The position numbers and the translations under genes were made by a program. A stretch of DNA of 21,415 nt from positions 1 through 21,415 of the IMG/VR virus record IMGVR_UViG_3300047386_000329; one strand, given 5' to 3'. The DNA is from a virus. The notes under the pieces were generated by a model. That model made no database searches and was not told the DNA's origin. It saw nothing but the letters and a program-made list of their open reading frames with translations. Positions 19,740-21,415 of this stretch are shown here, piece by piece (the stretch's first letter is position 1; each line of letters begins with the position of its first letter).

Positions 19740-21022
19740 TGGGCATTTTTGATATCTTCGGGCTGTTGAATGCCCAGCAAGGTCCCGCGCCTAATGGTGC
19801 AACACCTCCGTATGTACCTGGACAAGCTCAGCCTCCTGCGCCACCCTCTGCGCCACCTCCTCAGGCAAGCCAGCCGATGCCTCCACCTCAATCTTTTTTA
19901 GGGCAAGCAGCCCAGTCAAGGGGAGCATTAAAAGATCTTGGCGTTGGCCCCACTGATTACGCTATGGCTAATCAAGCAAAACAGCCTAAAGAGGGAAAGT
20001 GGTACGACACCTTCAAGGATAAGAATAACTGGTCTATGGCTCTATCAGCGGGAGCCGCTGCTATGGGCTCTCCTGGCCTTAAGCAAATTGCCAATGCTAA
20101 TTACGCCCACGGATTGAAAACCAAGCAAAACAACAAGACGCTTGAGCTGCTGAGAACGCAGAATCCAGAGCTCTACAAGATAGCTAAAGATTTGCCGCCT
20201 GAGTATCTTGGCGAGTTTATGCAGCAGCACATTAAAAGAAAGGCTGGTGGACCTGAGTTCAGAACAAACACCTCCGGCGTTCAGATAGATGAGGCCACGG
20301 GAAGGCGGTTTGTTGTTGAGTCTGATGGTTATGGCAACCCACCCACGATTAGATTCCTGAAAGATGATGAAGGGAATTACCTCACTGGTCAAACAGGTCA
20401 AGATGAGGCCGATATTGAGATTAGAACCAACGGTATTACTTTGGCCGCTGACAAAGGCTCTCAATTCTTCGACCAGGGAGAGAGCTTGCGAGCAGACATT
20501 AGGTTGATGGAAGAGGCAAAGTCTGCACTAGCAGATGGTGCTCGAACGGGTATAGCTCAACAATATCTTCCAGCGTTTGATGAGGCCACACAGAGGCTTA
20601 GAACGGCTGCTAACAAGGCTGGTATTAACATTATCAACTCTGCAACATTTGGTGCTCTAAGTGAAAAAGAAATGGCGCTAGCGTTGAGCACTGGAATACC
20701 TCAAGGTCTTAACGAGGCAGAGCTTAACGAATATCTAACCGACCGTATTGCAGCACAAGAAAAGCTGTATGGCGAGATCACTCAAAGAGCCATCGACCTT
20801 AACAGTGGGTCGAAGACGCTTGGCGAGTGGCAAGAGGTTTGGAGAGAGCAAGAAAAAGGCTACGAGTACAATGATGATTACGCGTCGCGCTGGTCGGATA
20901 TTAAGTACGACAAGCACGGAAAAAAGATCGAAGATGATGACGACGATGACGACGACATCATTGATGTTACTACCCCCACGGCAACAGTTGAACGGACCGG
21001 TCCTCGGCGCAGGAGATACTAA
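19739..21022 (+). CDS. Probable internal virion protein
   Basis: This 427-residue protein starts at ATG 19739, overlapping the previous TAA. A Pro/Gln-rich disordered N-terminus (16-52) precedes an amphipathic helix region (WSMALSAGAAAMGSPGLKQI) and a core with FGALSEKEMALALSTGIPQG and LTDRIAAQEKLYGEITQRAI DLNSGSKTLGEW, a pattern shared by phage proteins encoded between the tail and large ejection genes. The C-terminus has eight consecutive Asp (399-406) and then a basic GPRRRRY end. Such charge blocks may help unfolding or interaction in ejection. The exact function is unknown. Confidence 0.6.
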   Translation: MGIFDIFGLLNAQQGPAPNGATPPYVPGQAQPPAPPSAPPPQASQPMPPPQSFLGQAAQSRGALKDLGVGPTDYAMANQAKQPKEGKWYDTFKDKNNWSMALSAGAAAMGSPGLKQIANANYAHGLKTKQNNKTLELLRTQNPELYKIAKDLPPEYLGEFMQQHIKRKAGGPEFRTNTSGVQIDEATGRRFVVESDGYGNPPTIRFLKDDEGNYLTGQTGQDEADIEIRTNGITLAADKGSQFFDQGESLRADIRLMEEAKSALADGARTGIAQQYLPAFDEATQRLRTAANKAGINIINSATFGALSEKEMALALSTGIPQGLNEAELNEYLTDRIAAQEKLYGEITQRAIDLNSGSKTLGEWQEVWREQEKGYEYNDDYASRWSDIKYDKHGKKIEDDDDDDDDIIDVTTPTATVERTGPRRRRY

Positions 21023-21024
21023 TA

Positions 21025-21415
21025 ATGCCTATTGGCAAGTTCAGAGACGAGAACGGTGAAGTCCACAGGTTCCGCTATGCGGAAGGGCAGGACAAAGAAG
21101 AGGCAGCTCGGTTAGCCTACGAGAGGCTAAAACAGGAGCGAGAAGGTACATTTGGAGACCGTTTTCGCGAGCTTTCTGCCGGTCTTACCTTTGAGTTTGG
21201 CGATGAGATTGAAGCTGGCTTTAAAACCGGCTTTGGCACTAACGGCGATTACAAAACAAAGCGTGACGAGATTCGAGCTGAAATGGCCAAGTTTCGAGAC
21301 AACAACCGCGGAGAGGCCTTGGGGTGGAATATTGCGGGCTCGTTACCTACAGCGTTAATACCTGGCCTTGGTATGGCAAGAGCCGCACAAGGGGCTTCAC
21401 GGCTTGCTAAGGTTG
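21025..21415 (+). CDS. Large internal virion protein, N-terminal part (partial)
   Basis: ATG 21025 opens a frame that runs past the window end; 130 residues are visible. The opening PIGKFRDENGEVHRFRYAEG QDKEEAARLAY is followed by GLTFEFGDEIEAGFKTGFGT and RDNNRGEALGWNIAGSLPTA LIPGLGMARAA. The pattern GLtFgfGDE----- then NP--A---EiaG-lp-al is characteristic of the start of long phage proteins (often more than 1000 residues) with lytic transglycosylase or ejection functions. No catalytic motif is within the visible part. It starts directly after the previous gene. Confidence 0.7.
   Translation, partial: MPIGKFRDENGEVHRFRYAEGQDKEEAARLAYERLKQEREGTFGDRFRELSAGLTFEFGDEIEAGFKTGFGTNGDYKTKRDEIRAEMAKFRDNNRGEALGWNIAGSLPTALIPGLGMARAAQGASRLAKV

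Noticed and set aside
20933-20956. Eight-Asp run as a possible slippage frameshift site
   Set aside because: The run is encoded by mixed GAT/GAC codons, not a homopolymer, and the frame continues normally to the stop.
1-21415. CRISPR array, insertion sequence, integrase or attachment site
   Set aside because: No regularly spaced repeats of 20-40 bases, no transposase or integrase motifs and no terminal inverted repeats were seen on either strand.

Overview
The window is a contiguous piece of a tailed double-stranded DNA phage genome (free phage or prophage; no integrase or host gene is visible). All genes that can be supported lie on the + strand and are packed with 1-14 base overlaps. Large terminase, an SU10-like connector adaptor, a probable tail nozzle protein and a run of probable internal/ejection proteins point to a short-tailed (podovirus-like) phage. 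Sigma70-type promoters, UUCG-capped intrinsic terminators, a NinG/Rap-type protein and Sak3/DUF1071 annealing protein fit a Gram-negative, probably proteobacterial and possibly marine host; the host assignment is inference.

Layout. (1) 1-792: end of an upstream gene, then one small gene (294-584) enclosed by its own terminator, double promoter and leader hairpin; the same terminator/double promoter/leader module is repeated before the gene at 793. (2) 793-3000: a translationally coupled early operon with small unknown proteins, a small HTH protein, a 24-residue membrane peptide, a Sak3-type annealing protein and a small protein ending in the single-stranded DNA-binding protein tip DDDIPF; a strong terminator follows. 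(3) 3064-3496: about 430 bases without a gene but with promoter-like sites and a long imperfect hairpin. (4) 3497-5081: DNA metabolism genes: probable helicase-loader-type protein, winged-helix-like protein overlapping out of frame with the next gene, NinB-region protein, NinG, and a second tiny membrane peptide. (5) 5153-7541: small and large terminase, adaptor, and an unusual CxxW-repeat small protein. (6) 7534-15434: an adhesin/fibre bank: collagen-like fibre with a C-terminal S74 chaperone domain, a second S74 fibre, two glycine-rich proteins, several tail-associated proteins and a lipoprotein. (7) 15434-21415: nozzle-like tail protein, a small coiled-coil protein, a GNAT-like phage protein, then low-complexity and long proteins typical of the DNA-ejection (internal virion) set, the last running off the end.

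Taken together, regions 2-4 supply recombination and replication functions under early promoters, and regions 5-7 form one long late operon for packaging, the tail machine, receptor binding and DNA ejection. Portal and major capsid genes are not in the window, although they usually lie between large terminase and adaptor; this is the main departure from the usual gene order. The most unusual signals are the duplicated promoter-leader cassette, the structured noncoding block, the SSB-tip protein without a visible OB fold, the 200-base out-of-frame overlap, and three S74 chaperone domains, one of them attached to a putative ejection protein.
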